A DNA stretch of 64,000 nucleotides from Nipponacmea schrenckii (Eukaryota > Mollusca > Gastropoda > Lottiidae): assembly GCA_030562195.1 (NCBI GenBank), contig CM060200.1, forward strand, positions 36,339,468-36,403,467. The letters are read 5' to 3'. The number at the start of each line of letters is the position of its first letter. The stretch's first letter is position 1. Shown here piece by piece: positions 50,901-62,900 of the stretch. Below the pieces are notes generated by a model. That model saw nothing but the letters and a program-made list of their open reading frames with translations. It was not told the origin of the DNA and made no database searches. Made by a program: the position numbers and the translations under genes.

Positions 50901-51433
50901 CAAAACATTATAAAATAGTGCAAAATCGTCGAATATTTGAGCGAAAAAAGTTGATAAGAGCTAACAAAACACTTGTTATTTTCAATTGAATTCGTATGTA
51001 TGGTGTAAACAAGAGTTCTAAAATTATTCACTAAACGATCGTGGGATTGAACTGAACCAATGAATACAAGAATTTACATAAAGAAAATAAAATAGACACC
51101 GCCCTAACGATCATTATAGATCAAAGAATTGTATAGATTGTTAATAGATAGGACTGAAGCTTTATGACTTTTTAATTTCTGGAGAATTCAAAACAGTTTT
51201 GTTCTTTTCTTTTATTACAGTTTGACCACGATTTCGTCCAACAATACCGAGTCGATGGCTACAAAATCCGCCTTACAAGAGCACTGTCAACCCAAAACGA
51301 TAACGGTGAAACAGTGTTAGAAGACAAGTACTACGTGAATTGTGATGGAGAAGTTTTAACATTGACCCATCCAGAAATAGAAGCCAGATTCCATAGAAAT
51401 GTTGTACAGTTGTTTGGACAAGCAACAATATAA
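44922..51433 (+). CDS. CERK: Divergent ceramide-kinase-like lipid kinase, 8 coding exons, 450 aa
   Basis: Ceramide kinase phosphorylates ceramide to ceramide-1-phosphate at cytosolic membrane faces. Exons: 44922-45012, 45239-45463, 48150-48281, 48707-48770, 49629-49849, 50010-50156, 50396-50655, 51221-51433. All phases fit (1353 nt). Residues 1-105 resemble the N-terminal PH-like region (FDDILSVKYADA, FTVIYAV). The diacylglycerol-kinase catalytic core follows: KQLLVFINPNSGK (about 110-122), TVGGDGLYCE (GGDG at 176-179), VPSSIPIGIIPAGSGD, and LLGFGLFGDIMYDCEKFRWMG, which matches the ceramide-kinase 'GYGFYGDI...SEKKRWLG' block. The C terminus YVNCDGEVLTLTHPEIEARFH matches the family's 'WNCDGEVL...IEVRVH' end. 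The protein is about 85 residues shorter than human CERK. It lacks the region that carries the CxxxCxxC motif, and its substitute 'VDTYVVSRVAKKD' differs from the 'NATNMSCACRRSPRG' block. It may be a ceramide-kinase paralogue with altered activity or substrate; sphingosine kinase is less likely. Confidence 0.8.
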
Positions 51434-51977
51434 AGGTGCGATGGAACAGCTTTCTGGTATCCACAATTCAAGTCTGAAATCTATATTTTGATTTCAGCCC
51501 GATGCTATCGCACCGAGTTCAGAGCTGTAGCAGCTGAAGAAGGTGAAGTAAGGTGCACGGTTTGAACGCCAAACGCACTTAAACGCACTCGTTGGAGAAT
51601 ACAGTTAGAAAGGACCATTAATACGGTACTGACGACAGTCCGTGGTCATTTGGGGTGTCGGATGTGATGGTATCAACGTATATGTATTGCATGAATTATT
51701 ATACTAAATATATATATATTATCGATGGGTTCATCAATTTCCTTTTGTCAAAGATAGTCGGTAATCAACCAGGCCCTATGATTTTATTGTCAAGATCATT
51801 GTAACTATTAATGGTGAATGCTTATTTTATTAACTTGTCTATATTTCTAATATATTATATGTTCCGATATGCGTGTATTATTATGTAAATTAAATATCAT
51901 TATGTAAATAGTTCATAATTTTCACTTATTAGTTTATGGGATTGAGGACGAAATTTGAACAGTGACGCATAAAATTA

Positions 51978-51983
51978 AATAAA
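51978..51983 (+). terminator. Likely polyadenylation signal of the ceramide-kinase-like gene
   Basis: AATAAA about 545 bp after the stop codon, followed within 10 bases by an A-rich run. An earlier weaker signal cannot be excluded. Confidence 0.5.
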
Positions 51984-53290
51984 ATATAGAAAAAAAAGAA
52001 CCCACTCTTATAGTTAAGATTTTAATCAGATGTTCCTTATTTTCATAATTTATTCGTTCATGCTTGTTCATCAGTTGGTCTAGGAGACACAGGAGACATT
52101 ATATCCTATATCTTAACAATGCTAACCTTTTAAAACCTTGCAATTACCCTTCTTACAGCCAACCAGAGTCCTTAAGACATTGATTTTCTCGTTGTGGCCT
52201 CTGAGTGTCGGTATTGCTTTGCGTATAACACAAACAGATGGCTACATTTACAAAGTCTGTAATACAAGAAATGTGGCTATTGCAGTCAATGTCTGAGTCG
52301 AAGATCGTTTCGATTCGAAACCTTCTTCCAACGTTTCATAGAGGGTTAAATGTCAACTTCGGTGAATTTCATGTCAAAGAAATTCTTACTAAAATGATTT
52401 TTAGCTTTTTGTACAAATGTTACGTTAGTCGGGGATGAGCACTTGTGTAGTTTGGTGAATGCACCTGAGACCTGGCCCAACTAAATACACATGTACAACT
52501 TGACTTAGTCATGTCTATCCCGGCCTCTTGAACTTAACTGAAACAATCTCCGAATGACACTAGAATGCCCTTTCTGCGTAATTTCCATTTGCTGCAGGAG
52601 GACGTGTATTTGCGTAGTTTTATATATGCACACGACACCAGCCTCGACCATTTCCTTATGGATTTACACTCAATGACAAAGGTAGATTCTACCATTTATT
52701 TTTAAGGCGTTTAAGGAAATGAACTTAATTTTATTTTTCGCTAATTAAAATGTAAATGAATAATGGAAAATTTCAAGATTCAAAATTCATTAATCTAATA
52801 GAAGATAAGACCCTTTCCTAAAATAAACACAAAGATAAATTTGGCAACTCAAATGTCATTAAATCGAAAATAGGATTGACTCTGGCTTTGTTTTAAAAGC
52901 TCGTTTGATAAAAGCAGGAAGTAAAAAAGTACACCTTGTCTCAGACCACTTATTTTAAAAGTGGGCGTTGTCAAATATATTTGACACAACAAAAACAAAA
53001 CGTTTGATGTTGGGATCAAACATAAATTATCGGATGGATAATAAACAAAGAGTGTGATAGAAAAACACGAAAATCATGTAAAACGTTGACAAACATTTCA
53101 ATGTTTCTTTAATAAAGAAATGCTATAAAACAAGGTTAATGCTCTCTTTCCCGCTGTGCTTGACTAAAATTATACAACTTTCTGCACGTTTGAGTCAGAT
53201 GTTGTATATGGTTGAATACAGAGTTCTATTTCACTCTGTCCCTATTATAATGCAAATACAATTCTGAGAAGCCGCTAATGTTCTGAATAA
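51984..53290. other. Intergenic stretch, no gene seen
   Basis: Between two convergent genes. Small frames (for example 52238-52438) have no splice or domain support. Confidence 0.5.
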
Positions 53291-53329
53291 GAAAGCCCCT
53301 AAAAAATCATGTCCACTTTATAGATGTGA

Positions 53330-53480
53330 ATGGCGAACGGCTGGTACATTAAGTTAAAGTGTCTAGTCGTTCGGATGGGACAAAAACCGAGGACACGTGT
53401 ACTATAGTGACCTCCAAAGCAGTAGGCTAATACCCCTTGTACATTTAAAATTTCCCTCGTGGCACACTGCGGGACATTGT
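53330..53480 (+). mobile_element. SINE core fragment (Nin-like)
   Basis: Contains 'agtgtctagtcgttcggatg', 'ggacaaaaaccgaggacacg tgtac' and a downstream 'ccctcgtggcacac'. The order matches the SINE at 12640-12900. The tRNA-like head is absent or unrecognisable. Confidence 0.55.
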
Positions 53481-53782
53481 CCGTCTTTATTAGCCCATAA
53501 GGAGCAGAATAGTAGTGTAGAAAACTCTATTCTATCCGAGTTTTATCCAAATATCTTATCTAATTGCTTGAATGTTCTGTGCAAAATTGAGAGCAAAATC
53601 AGGTACATTTTGTCAAGATGTTTGTTGACATTTCATGAAAATTTAACAGACAGATCATCTAAATATGCACCAAGTCACCTTCTTCTAATCTGACATTGTT
53701 GTGCTTTGATTGCTCTGATCTGTCAATCACCATAAGCGAAAACAGTCATGTATTTTCAAGATCATGCTAATATTCTAAAATC

Positions 53783-53881
53783 TCAAGGGCAGCTGGTAAA
53801 TCTCAAGGGCAGCTGGTAAATCTCAAGGACTGCTGGAAAATCTCAAGGACTGCTGGTAAATCTCAAGGACTGCTGGTAGAA
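53783..53881 (+). repeat. 20-bp tandem repeat, five units
   Basis: Five head-to-tail copies of 'tctcaaggactgctggtaaa' (early copies read 'tctcaagggcagctggtaaa'), about 85 bp from the WDR36 stop codon. Confidence 0.95.
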
Positions 53882-53966
53882 ATCTTTGCCATATTAATTA
53901 CTTGCATAATGCTATGCTGAAGAAGTATATACAAGAAAAACTCAATAAATTTCAATATTCAATATT

Positions 53967-56900
53967 TTATACAGTAGCAGTACGTAAATAATTAATCAAA
54001 CATAGACATTGTGTCAGTATAGTTTGTAATTCTGTCCATTTTTCACTTTGATTTGAACATAATACATCTAATTCTTCTTGTACTCTGATTTCACTGGATA
54101 TAACTTCTGCATGCAACTGAAAAAAAAAGAAATAAAACATTTCAGGGTTAAGATGCAAATAGGCAGGTTTGGTGTCTGGTGCTGTATTATAAATACAATA
54201 GATAGGTATGGTGTCTGAGGTGCTGTATAAAAGATACAATAGGCAAGTATGATGTCTGGTGCTGTATTATAGATGCAATAGACAGAAAAGGTTTCTGGTT
54301 CTGTATTATAAATACACTAGACAGAAATGGTGTTTGGTGCTGTATTATACATACACTAGACAGGAATGGTGTTTGGTGCTGTATTATAAATACAATAGAC
54401 AGGTATGGTATCTGGTGCTGTATTATAAATACACTAGACAGGAATGGTGTTTGGTGCTGTATGATAAATATAATAGACAGGTATGGTGTCTGGTGCTGTA
54501 TTATATATACAATAGACAGGTATGGTGCCTGGTGCTGTATTATAGATGCAATAGACAGGTATGGTGTTTGGTGCTGTTTATAGATGCATTATACAAGTTT
54601 TGTGTCTGGTTGTGTATTATAGATAGAATAGAGAGGAATAATGGTGTCTGGTTCTGTATCATAAATACAATGGACAGGTATGGTGTCTGGTTCTGTTTTA
54701 TAGATACAATAGACAGGTATGGTGTCTGGTGCTGTATTATAGATACAATTGACAGGAATGGTGTTTGGTTCTGTATTATAGATACAATAGACAGGAATGG
54801 TGTTTGGTTCTGTATTATAGATACAATAGACAAGTATGGTGTCTGGTGCTGTATTATAGATACAATTGACAGGAATAATGGTGTCTGGTGCTGTATTATA
54901 GATACAGGAATAAAATAGACAGTTATGAGGCATGGTGCTGTATTATAGATAAAACAGACAGGTATGGTGTCTGGTGCTGTATTATATATACAATAGACAG
55001 GAATAATGGTGCCTGGTGCTGTATTATAGATACAGGAATAAAATAGACAGTTATGAGGCATGGTGCTGTATTATAAATACACTAGACAGGTATGAGGCAT
55101 GGTGCTGTATTATAGATAAAATAGACAGGTATGGTGTCTGGTGCTGTATTATATATACAATAGACAGGAATAATGGTGTGTGGTGCTGTATTATAAATAC
55201 AATGGAAAGGGAAGACAAAATTATGGTGAACACATACCTCATATATATTATTTTGAATTATTTTTTACTGAAAGATGATTATCACACAACTTGTACCATA
55301 CTGGACCTTGTAACTTAAGCCATTTCAGCATGAGAATTGTGTCTACAAACATCTATATTTTTCAACTGAATTTTAAGAGAACATTGACCTAAGTATATTC
55401 AAATGTATTAACTAATTTGTGTTTCTTATTTAAATAAAATTTTACCTTTAAAAATAATCCGAGATAGGCTTGAATGATTTCAAAATTTTTATTAGTTGAT
55501 AAGATATAGTTGATAAATTTAACAAACTGGACCATGATATCAACACTTCCTCCACCTTCAGGTACTAAACTCCTTATTTCAACTTCAATACGAGATGGTC
55601 CTAATTCTTTAAACTTATCCATAATAACTTCATCTACAACAAAAAACAAATCACATTTCATTATCACCTGAAATCAAAATTGTCAGAATACAATATTATG
55701 AAGATGATCTAAGGCTGCCTAACTTACTTTTGAAAAAAAAACCACCAGTTAGGAGGATAATGAAATGCACAAGGGACAAGGAAATTGTGAGAAAAATTTG
55801 GTTTGGCCAATGGCCCTAGTCCTATCTAGAAATGTTTATGAACAATTTTTAAGATATTCTTTTGCACATCAGCTCTTCATTGAATAGAGTCTTCAAGTAA
55901 CCATTATGTATAAAGATGTATGTTAGAAAGATATGTGGATGACATTTATTATGTATTTATTTGAAACTTGCTCCAATTTAATAAAGTTGGATTCAGTTAC
56001 AACAGAGTTATGTCCCATATTTTTCTCCAGAAAAAAAAGAGCTCCTTTACAACATGGTTCAGCTTTTAAATATATCAAATGCATTTCATACCAATATAAA
56101 GCAGTGCTTTCAGATTATACTAAGAAATATATTTGTAAGCTGTCCTTTAAGGGACAGTAAAAAAAACAAAAAGTAAAGGACAATACAAAAATGACTTACA
56201 ATCTGAATTTGTCTTTGCCTTTGATAAACTTAATCCTATATCTGATAGTGGTAATAATCTTCCTTTTATCAAATGAGAATCATCCTGAAGAGAGCAAGTA
56301 AATAGAGACACTAAATACATTATCAAGTAGACTTTGTATTTACTAGCAGCACTTACACTGAGCTTTTGTATTAACATTTTTATAACTTTAAATGTGAATT
56401 TTGATGTCTATTCTATTTATACACTTGTGCTTGTGTATTTCTTTTGCTATCATTATCGTTTTTAATATGGAAGGCTCATGAATAGCCTGGCCAGATTACT
56501 CTTCTAGAAAACTCCACTATACTACAGAACTACTAAACAAACATGTTGGGGTCAACATTGCTCAAATTATTTTTATAGTAAATTATTTCGAGTTAAGAGC
56601 AAGGTTCAATGTTTTTAAAAAAATATTCAGATTTAAAGTTATTTCAAAGAAAATACCTTCTCTTCTTTGTCTTCATTGATATCAAATGTTGGTGTTATTC
56701 CTGCAATTGTCTTCAAGAAAAATGGTGCTGCTTTTCCTTTTTTTGGTGGTTCTTTAGGTTTATTTCTAGACTATGGTATAAAAGTAAAAGAAACATATAA
56801 ACTTAATGACTCAAAGGAAATTCAACAAATCATAAGTTCTGTTGAATAACAGACTAGCTATATGTAACAAAAAATATTCATGGTTTTTATTAATTGTTTG

Positions 56901-59900
56901 CATAAATACTGACAATTTTTGAACACGATTTTTTAAATATCTATGTTAGATCAAGGATGACTACTGCGGTAGCGATAACAGTTATTTCATAGCCTAAGCT
57001 TTATTCCTGTTTACTGATTTGAATGAATTTTTACTAAGTTTTATGGATTTAATGGGTTATAGAAGGATTCTGTCATATAGTTTTGACACTGATGAACAAA
57101 AACTCATTTGAGCCATGTTTAAAACTGACTTAATTCATACCTTGATAATGTCTAGTGATAATAAATTCTGCCATCTTGAATTGGGTAATAATGATAGAGT
57201 AACTAATTCATCAGCTATTTGTTCAGGTGATTTAAAATCACTAGATAAATATTCTTCTTCATCATCATCAGAACTATCTTCTTTCTCTATAACATATATT
57301 ACAAATATTAATACAGAACCTGAAATACTGGTACGTCATTACTCAGAGTTTCACACTGTGAGGTCTTCACACAACTGAAATTTTTAAGCCTGAAGTTTGA
57401 CAAGTAAATTGGTAATTACATAGGATTATTAATCCCCATTGATTCATATCTAAAAGTTAAATCAATAAGAAGAAAATAATTATCTTATCAGTCAGAATAA
57501 ATCCCACAGAATGAAACTCTAAGGAACGGACCATTTCAAATTTGAGGCGAAGTGACACAAAAATCTATTTTTCAAGCTCTTCCATCAATTGTCAGTTTCT
57601 GTAGGGTATTTTTCTTGAACAGATTATCAAAAAAAGGACAAAATACAAACTGCCCTGCCAGCAGCCTAGATAGGTAAAGCATCATTAGGTTTTAGCTGGA
57701 CTAGTTTGCGGGTTTATTCTGAAATTCTTCTGTATAATCACTACTAATCATTTTTGGTACTAATACATGTTTGTTAAAACAGACACAAACCTTCTTTTTC
57801 AACACTGGTTCCTGGCATTACTAAGATTTTTGGTTCATAGAATTCTTCTAAGGGTCGTAACGAAACAAAGGAATATAAAGTTAAGTTAGACCAGAGATAG
57901 ACTCCTACATTATCGACATGTGTTGTTACTAGAAAATCTCCAGTAGGTGACAGACTTAATGATGTAACAGCTGAATCTAGTAAAAAACAATCAACTAATC
58001 TGAAACATAAACCAAACTTGTGGTCATCCATCTTTTCTTGTAGACCTAATGTGAATATGTCTTTGTAAATATGATGATAATTCTGAACTTGTTTAATTAA
58101 GTAGTAATCAACAAAACGTAAGATGTTTGAATTTAAAGTAAACTGGTCTGTTTATGCTTATATTTTGACTTGATCCTTGATGAAAATTAGAGGCTAAGGC
58201 TAAGATCTTGTCTTACTTTCCAGTAGGTAAATCCCAGGTTCTCAAGACTAGCATCCATGGCACCACTTATCAACCATCTTGCATCAGGACTAAATGTCTT
58301 TTAATATAAAAACAAAGCAATCAATCAATCTAATATTCCAACCCAAAAACTGTCCCTTGATACAGTCTCCAAACTAAATCAAATTCCAAAACCTAAATTG
58401 TGTTTCAGTTGGCCTTTACTTCCCATAAGAATCTATAGTGCAGTTGAATAACAGTAAAACCAGGTTTTACAGTTTTAGCTTCAATCTAGCTCCATCAGTT
58501 AGTGAAACATATACATTGTTCATAGTATAGTATAAATCTCTTGTACTTCTGACACTGTCAATTAGATATACAGTGGTAATAACATGAATCTAGTCTTCTA
58601 GTAAAATACCAACCAAATCAGTGACTCTATTCCTGTGACCTTCGAACTTTCTAACTTCTCTATGAGTATCAATATCAACAATACTAATAGTAAAATCATC
58701 TAACACCACAGCTAACATAGAGCTAATATAGATATAAAAAAGATTGATAATTCATTGTTTATATCAATGGAAATTTAACTAAATTTAAACAATTTCAAGG
58801 ATTTAGTCCAGTAGCTATGACAACTATCTGTATTACTTTTAAAAATTGAAATATGAATGATAGAGTTGTATTTGTCCAAATACCAGTTGATTGTATGAAA
58901 GGGTTGGATACTCCCTTAGGTTCGTCCTATCAGGATCACTAGAATACTTGGACAATCGGTAAAAATAGATGAGTGGTTGATTTGTTGCACTAGTTCCGAC
59001 AAGAATGCCCAAATGAATAGAATAGAATCACTGGTTTTCTATATTTCCTTCTTTCTATCATTTCACAGCATTGTACAGTTGTCTAGCAGTAAGAAAAAAC
59101 CTACCTTTCTCTATGTAATAATATTTGGGATATATCAGTAGATAAAGATATAGATTCTAAGAGTTTCGGTTTATGAAATTTCCAGAAATTAAGAGATCCA
59201 TCAGAACCAGCTGTTATTGTCTGTTGATTTAATCCATCAACAGCTACACCTCTTATACTACATACATGAGCTGAAAACAGAATTCATAATAACAATTGGC
59301 ATTTTTAGTTCATTATTTTGGTCTAGAATATATGTTAAGTCTTCAGAATTCCTACAATTTGCAAAAATTGTATGATTTTCAACCAAAACTTTCAAAATTT
59401 CATTTATAGTTTGTCCCCTTAACACCATACATAAGCCAAAATCTTTGACATTTTCTATTGAACTTATAGAAGCGTAATTTGTTCGTATTCAGATACCAAG
59501 TCAAATTTCTATGATCATTATTATAATGTTTGATAGGTTGATGTGCCTCCATGTGCCAGTTGACAAATAAAAGCAGTACCTTTATCAATACCATATGACC
59601 CTCTATATATCCCAGACTGTAGGTTATATTTATCTACATGTCCACTACTATATCCAATTAATACAAAATTACCACATAATGTTATATTCACTGCCTGAAT
59701 AATAAAAACAACAATAATGACAAACAATCAGATACCATTTCAATTCAAGGAAAAAAGAAAAAAATTACATAAATAGCAATGGCAATCATAATACGCCCAC
59801 ATTTGATGATACAGAAGTCAATTCTGTTCGTGAGATTGACAAGAGTCATCGATAAATAAAATATTTTCAGATTTTCAATAAGGTTCATCTTTGGGTGATT

Positions 59901-62900
59901 ACAAATACTCACACCAAGTTTCATCAAAATCCATCAAGAAACCAGCTTTATATTGTGTCCAGGATAAATTAAATGTGTTTTTAAGAACAAGGGCAATAAA
60001 TGATTGCAAATATTTTTTGATTGGTCTGATTTAGAATAGAGTTCATCCTTGAATGATTACAAACACTTAAACCAAGTTTCATCAAATCCATCAAGAAACA
60101 AACTCCTTATCGTGTCCACAAAGAATTTCAAGAACAAGAGCAGATAATTTGAACAAGGGCAATAATTCATTAAATATTTTCGATTGGTTTGATGTTCAAT
60201 AGTGTTCATCCTTAGCTCATAATAAACACTCACATTAAGTTTTGTCAAAATCCATCAAGAAACCAGCTCTCTATTATGTCCACAACTATTGTGGATGGAC
60301 AGACAGGGGCAACGGCTTTATTCCTGCACATTAATGTCTGGGCATATAGAAAGACTACCTGGGAAGGTTAGATTGTAGTGATTTGAAGTAAAGGTATAAC
60401 TTTTATCTTGTAGGTCAAAAACCATAATTACTTACTGTGGCAGTAACATTTTTATAGATCGCAGCTTCATTATCAAATCTTTCATGTTTAAATTTATGTT
60501 TTCCCATGGTAGATTTCTGATAGTTCCAAGTTGTTGTTAATGTTAATCCTCTATGACAACATACAATATTATCCCACTCACTTTCTCTGCTGCTTTCTAC
60601 AAATAAAAGATAAACACTTCACACTTTCGAAACTAGGTGTCCTGATGAAGATTTTGTATCTTGAAACAGGTGTCCACAAAATCCTGATTTCAAAAAAGGA
60701 GTTGTTGTTGTATATAAACATTTTTCAATATGACACTCTGAATAATGCTATGACATAAATTACAGAGGTACCAGAATTTTATTATATGATTTCTAGTACA
60801 CGCTAAATTGCCCTTTGAATAAGTTTCATGTTCATTAAATATACCATAGATTCAAACAATAATACGAAATTTACCAGCTGAAAACTCTGTTATAGGTGGC
60901 ATCATATATTGATCTTTCTTTAATCCACTGTGTTTACTGGCAGCTTTATCAAATGAGGCTCTTCCAAGATTTTTATTATGTTTATCATGAAGGGTAGAGA
61001 AAGATCTAAGTGTACTGTCTTGACCTAAAATATCAATCAAATTCAATGAAGTCCTGCACAACTATTCTCTTCTCTTCAGCTACTTACCAGACTTACCAAA
61101 ACAGGAAACAATATGCAGTGTGCAGTGAGAGAAATAAGATAGTAGCCCTATCTCATCGACCATCATTATTCATGGATGTCTCCCATTATGACAGGATCAG
61201 AGAATAAACCTTTAGATAACTCCCTCTAAAGATATGTCTTTACAAGTCACAATATTGTCATGTGACAGAGTGAAACCATTTGTAAGCTCTATTATTTGTC
61301 TTAATGCCGTAAAAAAGGCCTACATACCTGCACTTAGTATATTATGTCCTTTGTTATCATAATGTAAAACTTTATTAGGTGGTGAACTATGACCTTCTCT
61401 GAGACGTAATAATCTACCAGAACCATCAGGCATATCAAATATCCACACCTAGAATAGGTTAGGAACTATCAGATTAACTATGTTCAATTGTTATTTATTC
61501 CTTCACAAACAAAAGACAATATTATGAATAAAGAAGTTTGTTTTTTTCTATAATATTGTCTTGTGTTTGTCATTTGTATCTTTCACTTTATTTCTTATAT
61601 TTGAGGTTTGATCATGATGTAAGATAGCAGATATCAAAATGGTGTGCTCTCAAGAATGGGAACATAATAGAACAAAGAAATTCAATGAATCACACTTTTA
61701 AGACCAGAAAATGACATATATTCAAATAGTGACTAAGTTAAAGAATACTTTTAATCGATAATTATCAATAAATCAAACAAAGATACATCTAACATATAAT
61801 ATTATTATACCTTTAGTGTATTATCTGCTGCAGATGTCACCATCAAAGGTTCATTTTGTAAACATTTCATACCAGTCACTGATGTATTATGACAATCTCT
61901 CATCTGACATTTCAGTTTTCTTTCTTCTAAATCCCACAGAGAAATATGGCCGGCTGAACTTCCAGTTAACATGATAGGATGACCATCTACAAGTATGTGT
62001 ATTTTAATCTTAATATTTTGCTTGATATCAGCTATCACTATATCTTTTCTGAATTACATTTTATCACTAAGGGAGATAACTATTTCCTTTATGAAAACTA
62101 CCATTAAACAGTGCAATAACAAGACTCATACCTGTTCTAAATGATACAGATGTAACAGGACCCCACTCTTGACGAAATTTCACTATGGTTTCATCATATT
62201 TAATATTATGAACAATAATCTGTCCATCTTCTAAACCAACAGCAACAACATCTACAGCAGGTGCCTAGAACAACAATATATTAGTATAAAAACAGTATTT
62301 CATTCACAAGGAAAAATCAAACATAACTAAAAATCTGTAAGAGTGAAGACTTAGGCACAGAGTGATAATTGGTGTAAAAATGAAAGACAATGGTTTGAAT
62401 ATATGCATAATAAAACAGTGAAGCTCCGTTCTATTTGGTAAAAAACCTTCATGCAAGAATTGTTTTTTTTTGTCTCTCATATTCCGGGTTGAACTATCGT
62501 TATATGAATAATAATGAAGTTCAATCCAGAATATTTACAATAACAACTATCATTGATTACTGCTCAAAACATTAACAAAAATAGTCAAGAATCTAATCTT
62601 AACAAGTAAACCTACTGTTTATTATTAATTACTAATCAACAGATCTCTAAAACTAAGGTGGGCTGCTCGAGTCTAAGTTATATTTCTTTGATGTGTTCAT
62701 CATATGTTTGACAAAGTATATTATAGGTCTAGATCTACTAAGGAAATCTAGCAGTAAATTACCTGTTGAAGAATGCTTATAGGTTGACCCCAACCAGTAA
62801 ATGAATATAACAATTTATCGTGTTTAATATTCCAGAGCTGCATAACACCCTGTCTACTACCAATTAATATTTTATTGAGATAGGTGGTGGGATGTACCAT

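Noticed and set aside
7030..54140. All three large minisatellites have unit lengths divisible by three (30, 39, 48), suggesting selection for coding
   Set aside because: Arrays with such units are the ones that show up as long open frames, so this is an ascertainment effect. Other arrays here (8, 20, ~57 bp) are not multiples of three.
54259..55061. Long plus- and minus-strand frames with 13-residue repeats
   Set aside because: They arise from the 39-bp minisatellite in a WDR36 intron. Frames occur in several phases on both strands.
55900..55975. LERYVDDIYYVF, resembling a reverse-transcriptase active-site box
   Set aside because: A stop follows within a few codons, and no neighbouring reverse-transcriptase motifs were found on either side. 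A five-residue match in AT-rich DNA can be chance; at best it is a very old Penelope-like relic.
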